Below, one piece after another: positions 1 to 6,294 of a stretch of 11,064 bases of DNA. The DNA is taken from contig JAPPEF010000253.1 in assembly GCA_028875335.1 (NCBI GenBank), positions 1 through 11,064 on the forward strand. Reading direction: 5' to 3'. Every line of letters begins with the position of its first letter. The first letter of the stretch is position 1. The notes beneath the pieces were generated by a model that saw nothing but the letters and a program-made list of their open reading frames with translations, was not told where the DNA came from and did no database searches. The DNA is from Gemmatimonadota bacterium (lineage in GTDB: Bacteria > Latescibacterota > UBA2968 > UBA8231). The translations under genes and the position numbers were made by a program.

Positions 1-338
1 CAGGGCCAAAATCCCCATGGCCTGGCGAGTGCCCTCAGTGACGATTGCATCATCCTCACCGGAGGGGTTATGCAGTCTGAGTAGCCCATGCCGATAAAAC
101 TGCGGTGGATGCGATTTTGGCTGGCCAATTCGCGCAACCTACCCATCAGCTCGTACTCGCTGATTCCTTCTCCTAGCGCCAAGGGACCTTGCATTCGAAT
201 CGCCGCTGGCAGGGACTCGGCCATGAGGTCGTCCAAGCTGTCGGCTCCCACAGCCGCGAGCATGGCGGCTACATCTGCCGCCGTAGGGCCGATATGTCGG
301 CGGACAAAAGCATCGCTAGGTCCAAATTCGTCGCTCAT
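1..338 (-). CDS. gcvP: Glycine dehydrogenase (decarboxylating) P-protein, N-terminal fragment
   Basis: The reading frame runs off the left edge, so only about 112 N-terminal residues are present. GcvP is the PLP enzyme of the glycine cleavage system that decarboxylates glycine and passes the aminomethyl group to the lipoyl arm of GcvH. The fragment carries the early family landmarks in order: FVRRHIGP near residues 11-18, MLAAVGADSLDDL near 26-38, an SEYELMGRLRELA stretch, then FIGMGYSDCITPPV. The RHIGP start is typical of full-length GcvP rather than the split GcvPA form. The ATG at 336-338 has a GGAGA Shine-Dalgarno about 6 bases upstream. It lies 41 bases after gcvT, so the two are co-transcribed; gcvH is not between them. 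After TPPV (about position 60 and below) the frame stays open but no longer reads like the family, which normally continues IxRNxLENPGWYT. This suggests a rearrangement or an assembly junction. Confidence 0.85.
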   Translation of the reverse strand, partial: MSDEFGPSDAFVRRHIGPTAADVAAMLAAVGADSLDDLMAESLPAAIRMQGPLALGEGISEYELMGRLRELASQNRIHRSFIGMGYSDCITPPVRMMQSSLRALARPWGFWP

Positions 339-353
339 GCAATCTCCGTTGCA

Positions 354-367
354 CTGCCTAAAGGCAG
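354..367 (-). other. Small intercistronic hairpin between gcvT and gcvP
   Basis: The transcript can fold CTGCC-TTTA-GGCAG just after the gcvT stop and about 16 bases before the gcvP start. It has no following T run, so it is not an intrinsic terminator; it may protect an mRNA end or be chance. Confidence 0.3.
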
Positions 368-379
368 CGGTTAAGGCTT

Positions 380-1489
380 TCAGTCCTTTTTAGGGGCCGA
401 AGGTACAAAGGGCAGCTTGACTACCACGGCGGGTTGCCGCTTGCCCTTCATGTCAATGTATACTTGAGTGCCTATTTTTTGCGCGCCGCGCTGTAAATAG
501 GCCAGCCCGATCCCCTCGCCGAGCACCGGCGAATGCGTCCCACTGGTCACGGTACCCACCTGCTCCTCGCGCTGGTCTAAAACCGGATACTCCGGCCGGG
601 GAATGCCCCTTTCCAGCATGCGGAAGCCGCGCAAACGACGATAGCCTCCGACCGCTCGCTGTGCCCGCAGCGCCTCGGCTCCGACAAAATTCGCTTCTTT
701 TTCCAAGTCCAGAGTCCAAGACAAACCCGCCTCTAGAGGAGTCGTCTGCTCGTTCAATTCACTGCCATAGAGACAAAACCCCATCTCGAGACGCAAGGTG
801 TCGCGTGCGCCTAGCCCACAAGGCTGAGCACCGGCCGCGCGGAGTTTCGCCCACAGCGCGGCGACTTGGTCGGCCGAGCACATGATCTCAAATCCATCTT
901 CTCCAGTGTAGCCATTGCGGCTGAGTAACGCTCGTATCCCGGCGATCTCCATCACCGCGCAGCGATAATACTCTAGCGCCACGCCAGCCGGTCCAGCGAG
1001 TGATTCAATTAGGACGGCGGCCCGAGGCCCCTGCACCGCTACCATGCCCTTTTCATCGCTCAAGTCCTCGATTTGCACATCCGACCACCCCGCTGCACGC
1101 GAGGTAATCCACTGCCAGTCAGCGACCTTCCGACTCGCGTTGACCACCAAGAGGTACTCCTGCTGTGCGAGCCGGTACACCACCAGATCGTCCACGCATC
1201 CCCCCTGTTCATTGCACAGCGGAGCGTAGAGCATCTGGCCGATGGTCAATTCGCGCACCCGCGCAGGCAGGAGACTGTCGAGAAAGGCCAACCCGCGCCC
1301 CCCGGAAACGGCGATCCGACCCATGTGCGAGATGTCGAACAGTCCGGCCTCTCGGCGCACCGCCCAGTGTTCGCTGCGGATGCCCTCGAACTGGACCGGC
1401 ATTTCCCATCCACCAAAGGGTGCCATGCGCCCGCCTTCGGCGACGGCAACCTCATAGAGCGGCGTCCGCTGCAAACCCTCATTTGTCAT
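380..1489 (-). CDS. gcvT: Aminomethyltransferase, glycine cleavage T-protein
   Basis: This 369-residue protein has the usual GcvT length. It releases ammonia from the aminomethyl group on lipoyl-GcvH and transfers the one-carbon unit to tetrahydrofolate, giving 5,10-methylene-THF, in the cytoplasm. Family landmarks: TPLYEVAVAEGGRMAPFGGW near residues 9-28, FDISHMG (51-57), VDDLVVY (99-105) with the Asp pair at 100-101 that corresponds to the catalytic/folate-binding Asp, NGYTGEDGFEI (192-202), and GLGARDTLRLEMG (225-237) which helps hold folate. The C-terminal barrel domain (about 285-365) is complete. The ATG at 1487-1489 has a strong GGAAGGGG Shine-Dalgarno and overlaps the end of coaE by 11 bases, so translation is probably coupled to coaE. 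gcvP follows downstream. Identification is firm. Confidence 0.97.
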   Translation of the reverse strand: MTNEGLQRTPLYEVAVAEGGRMAPFGGWEMPVQFEGIRSEHWAVRREAGLFDISHMGRIAVSGGRGLAFLDSLLPARVRELTIGQMLYAPLCNEQGGCVDDLVVYRLAQQEYLLVVNASRKVADWQWITSRAAGWSDVQIEDLSDEKGMVAVQGPRAAVLIESLAGPAGVALEYYRCAVMEIAGIRALLSRNGYTGEDGFEIMCSADQVAALWAKLRAAGAQPCGLGARDTLRLEMGFCLYGSELNEQTTPLEAGLSWTLDLEKEANFVGAEALRAQRAVGGYRRLRGFRMLERGIPRPEYPVLDQREEQVGTVTSGTHSPVLGEGIGLAYLQRGAQKIGTQVYIDMKGKRQPAVVVKLPFVPSAPKKD

Positions 1490-2129
1490 GGCATCCCCTT
1501 CCCTGCTCAGCGCCGGTCAACTCAGCCCACAGCGCTTCCGCTTGCACGGCAAGTGTGGTCAAGTCCTTGTTGTTATCGATGACAAAGTCGGCGCGGGCCT
1601 TTTTTTTTTGCGGGTCCATCTGGCGAGCCATCCGCTGCCTAATCTCGCACACCGGCAAGCCGCTGCGCTCCTGCACCCGCGACACACACCGTTCCTCTTC
1701 AGCATCGACCACCACGACCCGGTCGAAGTTCCCCTCGTTTCCCCACTCGTATATCAGCGGTGCGTCAAATACCACGACTCCACCGGCGGCCTCTTCTACA
1801 GCCTGCGCTAGTCGGCGGTCTATGGCCGCTGATAGTGGCGGTCGCATAATCGACTCTAACCGCTGGCTCGCCTCGGCTGATCGCAGAGCGCGACGCCCCA
1901 ACTCCTGGCGGTTCAAGCGCCCGTCTGGACCGAGCAAATCGCAGCCGAATGCCGTTTGCAGATTCTCTATCACCGCTGGGATTGTCGCCACTTCGCGGGC
2001 CACTTCGTCGGCATCGACCCGCAGCGCACCAAATTCGGCGAGCATCTGCGCTAGTACAGACTTGCCTGCACCCATGCCACCGGTAATGCCTACGAGCACA
2101 CACACCTGTGGCCAGCTAGGGCCAACCAA
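1479..2129 (-). CDS. coaE: Dephospho-CoA kinase
   Basis: CoaE phosphorylates the 3'-hydroxyl of dephospho-CoA with ATP, the last step of coenzyme A synthesis. The protein shows a P-loop GGMGAGKS (residues 17-24 counted from the TTG at 2127-2129), a DADEVAREV stretch typical of the CoA-domain side, and the C-terminal ADFVIDNN signature (family form AD.VI.N). Length of 216 residues fits the family's roughly 200-210. The start is uncertain: TTG at 2127-2129 has only a weak GGAT behind it, while GTG codons at 2103-2105 and 2097-2099 would give an N-terminus (VCVLVGITGG or VLVGITGG) closer to the family, in which about eight residues precede the first Gly pair. A run of ten A residues in the coding strand (about 1600-1609) encodes the QKKK segment and keeps frame as read. 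The 3' end overlaps gcvT by 11 bases, so coaE and gcvT form one operon. Confidence 0.94.
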   Translation of the reverse strand: MVGPSWPQVCVLVGITGGMGAGKSVLAQMLAEFGALRVDADEVAREVATIPAVIENLQTAFGCDLLGPDGRLNRQELGRRALRSAEASQRLESIMRPPLSAAIDRRLAQAVEEAAGGVVVFDAPLIYEWGNEGNFDRVVVVDAEEERCVSRVQERSGLPVCEIRQRMARQMDPQKKKARADFVIDNNKDLTTLAVQAEALWAELTGAEQGRGCHDK

Positions 2130-2264
2130 TAGAATCCGAAAAATCGTAGCACTTTGCCCTGCAATGGGTTAATGGCTTTACCTTCGGTGAGTAACGACGT
2201 GCTGCAAGCAGAATAAAATGTACCACGCCGCCCCAGCGCGGTCAACCGATCTGAACGGTGCCTG

Positions 2265-2293
2265 TTGACACTATACTGGACATCGTCTATAGT
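2265..2293 (+). promoter_or_regulatory. Sigma-70-type promoter of clpP
   Basis: TTGACA at 2265-2270 and TATAGT at 2288-2293 are separated by exactly 17 bases, a near-perfect housekeeping promoter. Transcription would start near 2300, leaving a leader of roughly 38 bases before the clpP ATG. ACTATA (2270-2275) and TATAGT (2288-2293) are inverted copies flanking the spacer, with inner GAC (2279-2281) and GTC (2285-2287), which could be an operator. The rest of the 208-base region between coaE and clpP (2130-2337) shows no gene; I could not find a convincing minus-strand promoter for coaE in it. Confidence 0.8.
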
Positions 2294-2337
2294 CCATTAA
2301 TTAGCAAATAGGCTCTCTTCTAACAACAGAATAGCAC

Positions 2338-2943
2338 ATGGCCATCGTACCCGTAGTAATCGAACAGACCGGCCGCGGCGAGCGCGCCTACGACATCTTC
2401 TCTCGCCTTCTCAAGGAGCGGATCATCTTCATCAGCACCCCGATCGACGACCATGAAGCCAATCTCGTCATCGCCCAGCTGCTCTTTCTGACCTCAGAAG
2501 ACCCCAAGAAAGACATCTCGCTCTACATCAACAGCCCCGGCGGTAGCCTCACCGCCGGCTTGGCCATCTACGACACCATGAAGTACGTCCCCTGCGACGT
2601 AGCAACGCTGTGCATCGGCCAAGCGTACAGCATGAGCGCGATTCTCCTCGCCGGCGGTACCAAGGGCAAGCGCCACGCCCTTGCTCATTCTCGGCTCATG
2701 CTGCACCAGCCCTGGGGAGGCGTCCGCGGCCAAGCAGCCGATATCGAAATCCACGCCCGCGAAATCGTCGAGTGGCGCGACCGGCTCAATCAGATCTTAG
2801 TCCAAGATACCGGTCAGCCACTCGAGCGCATCGAGCTAGTCACCGAACGCGATTACTTTCTGTCGCCCGAAGAGGCGATCGACTTCGGACTAATCGATGG
2901 TCTGCTGGCGTCCGAAAAAGAGCTAGCAACTCTCGTCGACTAA
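2338..2943 (+). CDS. clpP: ATP-dependent Clp protease proteolytic subunit
   Basis: ClpP is the serine peptidase that assembles as two stacked heptamers and degrades proteins unfolded and delivered by ClpX or ClpA. The 201-residue length is standard. The triad is present: Ser98 in GQAYSMSA, His123 in MLHQP, Asp172 in [11 protein letters not shown]. The oxyanion-region [10 protein letters not shown] (65-74) and the [12 protein letters not shown] handle region (127-138) are also recognisable. The residues around the nucleophile read AYSMSA where most family members have AASMGA. The ATG at 2338 has no strong Shine-Dalgarno (leader ends GAATAGCAC). This is the only plus-strand gene in the window; its stop overlaps the end of the convergent EpmA-type gene by 4 bases, leaving no room for a dedicated terminator. 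Its partner gene clpX lies on the other strand beyond that gene, so clpP must be expressed separately from it. Confidence 0.97.
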   Translation: MAIVPVVIEQTGRGERAYDIFSRLLKERIIFISTPIDDHEANLVIAQLLFLTSEDPKKDISLYINSPGGSLTAGLAIYDTMKYVPCDVATLCIGQAYSMSAILLAGGTKGKRHALAHSRLMLHQPWGGVRGQAADIEIHAREIVEWRDRLNQILVQDTGQPLERIELVTERDYFLSPEEAIDFGLIDGLLASEKELATLVD

Positions 2944-4223
2944 TGTTCCAGCGGGAAGGCGATCACCTCGTCTAGGCAAGACGCGCCGACAACAATCATC
3001 ACCAACCGATCCAACCCCAAAGCCACGCCACCAGCCGGGGGAATGCCCCGCTCCATAGCTACGAGAAACGCCTCGTCAGCTGGTGCGCCCCCCGCCCGCA
3101 CACCCCGCGCAAAGCGCTCGCGCTGTTGGGCTGGGTCATTTAACTCCGTATAGCCATTTGATAGCTCCACTCCCCCCAAGTACGCCTCCGTCCTCTCAGC
3201 TATAGCTGGATCGCCTTCTTTTAATTTGGCCAATGCGGCTAACTGCCGGGGATAATCGAAAAGGTGGACAGCCCCTAGCTTAGCCAATTCTGGCTCGACT
3301 CTCTCCAGCAGAATTTTGTGGTATAAGTCCTCCCAACTATCCCCCCGTCTAGCGCTGTCATAGCCTAAGACACGTGCACGGCGAAAAAGCGACTCCGCAT
3401 CTGCACAGGCATCCAAATCAACGGCGGCCCAGCGCGCAAAGGCATCGCGGACGCTAAGCCGCTTCCACGGCGGCTGTAAATCGACCTCGCGTCCTTCTCG
3501 GACTACGCTCGACCGCCCCAAGACGCTTCCCACCACATGGATCACCAAATTTTCGACATCGGCCATGATTTCTTCGTAACTGGCGTACGCCCGATACCAT
3601 TCGATTAGGGCAAACTCGGGATTGTGTTGCGGCCCCATCTCCCCATTGCGGTACGAGCGGCTGATCTGGTAAATCCGCTCAAAGCCCACCCCTAGCAACC
3701 GCTTCATATACAGCTCGGGCGAGGGGGCCAGGTAAAGCTGTTCCTGCGCCTTATCCCTTTGGTATTCTGTGGCAAATAGCTGTATGTGCTCTTCTTGTGC
3801 CGAGGCGCGGGCCAACGTGGGTGTCTCCACAGCGAGAAAGCCCGCATCCTTGAAAAAACTGCGCACGGCATCTAACACTGCGGCCCGTACCCGCATATTC
3901 GCCCACAGCCCGTTGGAGTGAAACCGCGTCCAATCCCCCTGGCTCCAATCCGCTCGGCTAGAGACTAACAAGCGAATTTGAGTGACGTCTATAACCCCTT
4001 CTGCAGCAATTCCATATAACTCGACTATATCCCCGGTTTTTATCCCTTCTACCCGCGTCTCTACAACGAAATCAACCCCTCCGCTCTCGTCTGCGATTCT
4101 CCCCCTCCCTTCGGCTAGGTGGAGAAGCCGCCCCCGCACTGCCACTTCTCCGGCCGAGATTGCCGCAGCGGCCGCAGGCTGGTGCCGCCACTGCATCCGC
4201 GATGGGTAATACCTAGATTGCAT
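2940..4223 (-). CDS. epmA: EpmA/GenX-type elongation factor P lysine ligase with N-terminal OB-like domain
   Basis: A class II lysyl-tRNA synthetase paralogue. EpmA enzymes attach beta-lysine to a lysine of EF-P, which helps ribosomes through polyproline. Motif 1 is near VETPTL (132-137). Motif 2 is [16 protein letters not shown] (189-204), the EpmA form rather than the RNEGxxxxHNPEF of LysRS. Motif 3 is [12 protein letters not shown] (399-410) and the end reads [10 protein letters not shown] as in EpmA; Ala401 matches the EpmA-specific Ala where LysRS has Gly. EpmA is normally about 325 residues with no anticodon domain. This protein has 427, and residues 26-88 look like a small OB-like beta domain ([15 protein letters not shown], then [10 protein letters not shown]). 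A short divergent LysRS is the alternative, but the C-terminal half favours EpmA. ATG 4221-4223 has a GGGA about 8 bases upstream; Met10 is a possible alternative start. It follows clpX by 88 bases and converges on clpP. Confidence 0.85.
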   Translation of the reverse strand: MQSRYYPSRMQWRHQPAAAAAISAGEVAVRGRLLHLAEGRGRIADESGGVDFVVETRVEGIKTGDIVELYGIAAEGVIDVTQIRLLVSSRADWSQGDWTRFHSNGLWANMRVRAAVLDAVRSFFKDAGFLAVETPTLARASAQEEHIQLFATEYQRDKAQEQLYLAPSPELYMKRLLGVGFERIYQISRSYRNGEMGPQHNPEFALIEWYRAYASYEEIMADVENLVIHVVGSVLGRSSVVREGREVDLQPPWKRLSVRDAFARWAAVDLDACADAESLFRRARVLGYDSARRGDSWEDLYHKILLERVEPELAKLGAVHLFDYPRQLAALAKLKEGDPAIAERTEAYLGGVELSNGYTELNDPAQQRERFARGVRAGGAPADEAFLVAMERGIPPAGGVALGLDRLVMIVVGASCLDEVIAFPLEH

Positions 4224-4287
4224 TGCGCATTTCCCACAAAAAACCCCTCTCCGCCAGCGAACGCACTAGTAGAGAAGGGACACAGCT

Positions 4288-4309
4288 AAAACCCAAAGCC
4301 CGGTTTGGG
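4288..4309 (-). terminator. Weak intrinsic terminator or attenuator after clpX
   Basis: Two bases after the clpX stop, the transcript can fold CCCAAA-CCGGGC-TTTGGG (4292-4309) followed by only four T residues (4288-4291). The stem is short, so it probably reduces rather than stops read-through into the downstream EF-P ligase gene. Confidence 0.4.
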
Positions 4310-4311
4310 AA

Positions 4312-5538
4312 TCAAGCTCTCTTCTTGTTGTACACAAAAGTCGGCGGTGCTTTGTTTTCGATGAACTCCTTGGTAATGACGCATTCGGCGATGTCGTTTC
4401 GGGCTGGGAGATCGAACATGATTTCAAACATGACGGTCTCTAAGACTGCCCGCAAACCGCGTGCTCCCATTTCTTTTCGTTGGGTCGATTCGACGACCTT
4501 CTGCAGAGCTTCTTCTTCAAATCGCAGGGCAATGCCGTCCATCTCAAACAGTTTCTGGTACTGTTTGACGAGTGCGTTCCTCGGTTTAAGCAGGATGTCC
4601 ATCAATGCCTGATCGCTGAGGGTGTGCAAAATACCCACCACCGGCAAGCGGCCAATCAATTCGGGAATTAGACCGTACTGGATCAATTCTTCGGGTTCGA
4701 CTCGCGCCAGCAGATTAACCCCGCCCACTTCCTCACTGTCGTCAAGGCGGCCGCCAAAGCCCATGGACTTGGTTCCGATGCGCTGGCTAATAATCTTGTC
4801 TAGTCCATCGAAAGCCCCTCCGCAGATAAAGAGAATGTTTTTGGTGTTTATCTGCACCAAAGGCTGTTCGGGATGCTTGCGCCCTCCCTTAGGAGGCACC
4901 CCTGACACCGTCCCCTCTAAGATCTTGAGGAGCTCCTGTTGGACGCCTTCACCTGAAACGTCGCGAGTTATGGAGGGATTGCCGGATTTGCGGGCGACTT
5001 TGTCCAGTTCGTCGATGAATAAGATTCCGCGCTCGGCTTGTTTGACATCGTAATCTGCGGCTTGGAGGAGCCGCACGAGGATGTTCTCTACGTCCTCGCC
5101 CACGTATCCGGCCTCGGTAAGGACGGTGGCATCGACGATGGCAAAGGGCACTTGTAATACGCGCGCCAACGTCTCCGCCAAAAGCGTCTTGCCCACTCCG
5201 GTGGGGCCGATGAGCAGAATATTGCTCTTACTGAGCTGGACATCCGCAGCACCGGAATGTACCCGCTTGTAGTGATTGTATACGGCAACCGAGAGCGCTT
5301 TTTTAGCGCGTTCTTGGCCAATGATATGCGCGTCGAGGTGGGCCTTAATTTCAGCAGGCTTGGGCAGAGGACGACCGTTGAGACTGGGCTCGTGCTTATC
5401 GTCCTCCTCCAGCATATCGTTGCACAAACCGATGCACTCACTGCATATATACACCGAAGGTCCCTGAATGACCTTCTCGACTTGATCGCCCCCCTTGCCG
5501 CAGAACGAACAGGCTATATCGGGCGCTTTTTTACTCAT
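4312..5538 (-). CDS. clpX: ATP-dependent Clp protease ATP-binding subunit ClpX
   Basis: ClpX is the hexameric AAA+ unfoldase that recognises degradation tags and threads proteins into ClpP. The 408-residue length is slightly under the usual 415-430. The N-terminal zinc domain has all four Cys (10, 13, 32, 35). Walker A is GPTGVGKT (111-118), the pore loop GYVG is at 144-147, Walker [10 protein letters not shown] at about 172-180, the RKH loop at 220-222, and the sensor-2 [10 protein letters not shown] lies near the C-terminus. The ClpP-docking loop reads MGF (259-261) instead of the common IGF. The ATG at 5536-5538 follows the cold-shock-domain gene by 6 bases, and that gene's TAG stop opens the clpX ribosome binding site TAGGGGA, so the two are translationally linked. 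An EF-P ligase gene follows. No clpP or tig precedes it, unlike the common tig-clpP-clpX order. Confidence 0.98.
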   Translation of the reverse strand: MSKKAPDIACSFCGKGGDQVEKVIQGPSVYICSECIGLCNDMLEEDDKHEPSLNGRPLPKPAEIKAHLDAHIIGQERAKKALSVAVYNHYKRVHSGAADVQLSKSNILLIGPTGVGKTLLAETLARVLQVPFAIVDATVLTEAGYVGEDVENILVRLLQAADYDVKQAERGILFIDELDKVARKSGNPSITRDVSGEGVQQELLKILEGTVSGVPPKGGRKHPEQPLVQINTKNILFICGGAFDGLDKIISQRIGTKSMGFGGRLDDSEEVGGVNLLARVEPEELIQYGLIPELIGRLPVVGILHTLSDQALMDILLKPRNALVKQYQKLFEMDGIALRFEEEALQKVVESTQRKEMGARGLRAVLETVMFEIMFDLPARNDIAECVITKEFIENKAPPTFVYNKKRA

Positions 5539-5544
5539 CTTCCC

Positions 5545-6192
5545 CTACGGCCTGCCCTCGTCGTCATCTTGGGAATCCGGGGTACTATCCTCACTCTCAG
5601 GGGGACCGCTGGCGACTTCGACATTCTCGGCCTCCTCGGTTTCGTCGTGGAGCTCGGTCGTGGTCGGAATGTCCGAGGTCTCCGAGGTCGTCTCCTCTTC
5701 GGCCTTGTCTTGGCCGGCCTTCATCACGTTGATGGCTTGGAATCCCTTAGCGGTGCGGGTTACCATGAACTCAACTTCGTCATCTTGGGTCAAACTCCGG
5801 TCCCAAGAGGAAATATCGCGCCAGTGGACGAAGACATCGACATGGCTATCTGTAGAAATAAAACCATATCCCTTATCGTTGTTAAACCACTTGACTACGC
5901 CTCGAGTCCAAGTGTTTTCCGCCAAGGCACGGCGATCATGGGTCGGGGGGGTGCTCTCTGCACTGCCGGGGAGTGGACGAGGCGGCTGCTTCTTTCCCTC
6001 ACTCTCCAGAACGCGGGCGAGTAGGTCTTGCTTGAGGCTTTGGCCGCCCTCAGTACCTTGGGCGATCCACTCGATAGCCGCCATCATACCTATGACGTAA
6101 GGGCTATCGTTGCCGTAGAGCTTGCGAGCATCCCCTATGCGTTGGGCCAACTCGCTCACCACAGTGCTTTCTAAGTGTATTGAACTACCCAA
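5545..6192 (-). CDS. Cold-shock-domain protein with N-terminal helical region and acidic tail
   Basis: The 215-residue protein has a single cold-shock domain at about residues 95-158, starting TRGVVKWFNNDKGYGFI. The nucleic-acid-binding motifs are intact: RNP1 KGYGFI (107-112) and RNP2 VDVFVHW (118-124). Such domains bind single-stranded RNA or DNA in the cytoplasm and melt secondary structure. Typical Csp proteins are about 67-70 residues. Here an N-terminal region of about 65 residues (predicted helical, LAQRIGDARKLYGNDSPYV), a Pro-rich linker (about 68-92) and a strongly acidic, disordered-looking tail (about 162-215, rich in E, D, T and S) are added. The start is TTG, chosen because a full AGGAGGAG sits just upstream and the first ATG would remove 35 residues. 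clpX follows by 6 bases. Its exact role is unknown; a link to ClpXP control or co-regulation is inference from position. Confidence 0.88.
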   Translation of the reverse strand: MGSSIHLESTVVSELAQRIGDARKLYGNDSPYVIGMMAAIEWIAQGTEGGQSLKQDLLARVLESEGKKQPPRPLPGSAESTPPTHDRRALAENTWTRGVVKWFNNDKGYGFISTDSHVDVFVHWRDISSWDRSLTQDDEVEFMVTRTAKGFQAINVMKAGQDKAEEETTSETSDIPTTTELHDETEEAENVEVASGPPESEDSTPDSQDDDEGRP

Positions 6193-6204
6193 TCTACTCC
6201 TCCT
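6190..6204 (-). promoter_or_regulatory. Strong ribosome binding site setting a TTG start
   Basis: AGGAGGAG (6197-6204) lies 4 bases before TTG (6190-6192), and 6 from its AGGAGG core. No in-frame ATG or GTG is better placed, so the cold-shock-domain protein starts at TTG. Confidence 0.85.
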
Positions 6205-6264
6205 ACCCCTTAAAGGGCCTTAAATGCCGCTTAGCAAAGTTTGGGATGGGATGTGAGACGATGT

Positions 6265-6293
6265 AGTTAAGCACATACATATAGGTTTGTCAA
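6265..6293 (-). promoter_or_regulatory. Promoter for the cold-shock-domain/clpX operon, with palindrome over the -35 box
   Basis: On the minus strand TTGACA (6288-6293) is followed after 17 bases by TTAACT (6265-6270), a perfect -35 with a modest -10. The -35 lies inside a perfect inverted repeat ATAGGTT-TGTC-AACCTAT (6281-6298), a possible operator, which also overlaps the TAG stop of the upstream transporter gene (6295-6297). The predicted leader is about 65 bases. Confidence 0.55.
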
Positions 6294-6294
6294 C

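Noticed and set aside
1165..2172. Long plus-strand open frame of 335 codons opposite gcvT and coaE
   Set aside because: It mirrors well-identified minus-strand genes, its protein is rich in Arg, Ser and Pro in shadow-frame fashion, and it has no family match or ribosome site.
2130..2200. Minus-strand promoter for coaE (TACGAT as a -10)
   Set aside because: No acceptable -35 lies 16-18 bases upstream; the best candidate is too weak to report.
2940..4223. Lysyl-tRNA synthetase LysS
   Set aside because: Motifs 2 and 3 follow the EpmA pattern and the N-terminal domain is shorter than in LysRS; kept only as an alternative.
5257..6024. Plus-strand open frame of 255 codons opposite clpX and the cold-shock gene
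   Set aside because: It is the complement of two clear genes and has no recognisable domain.
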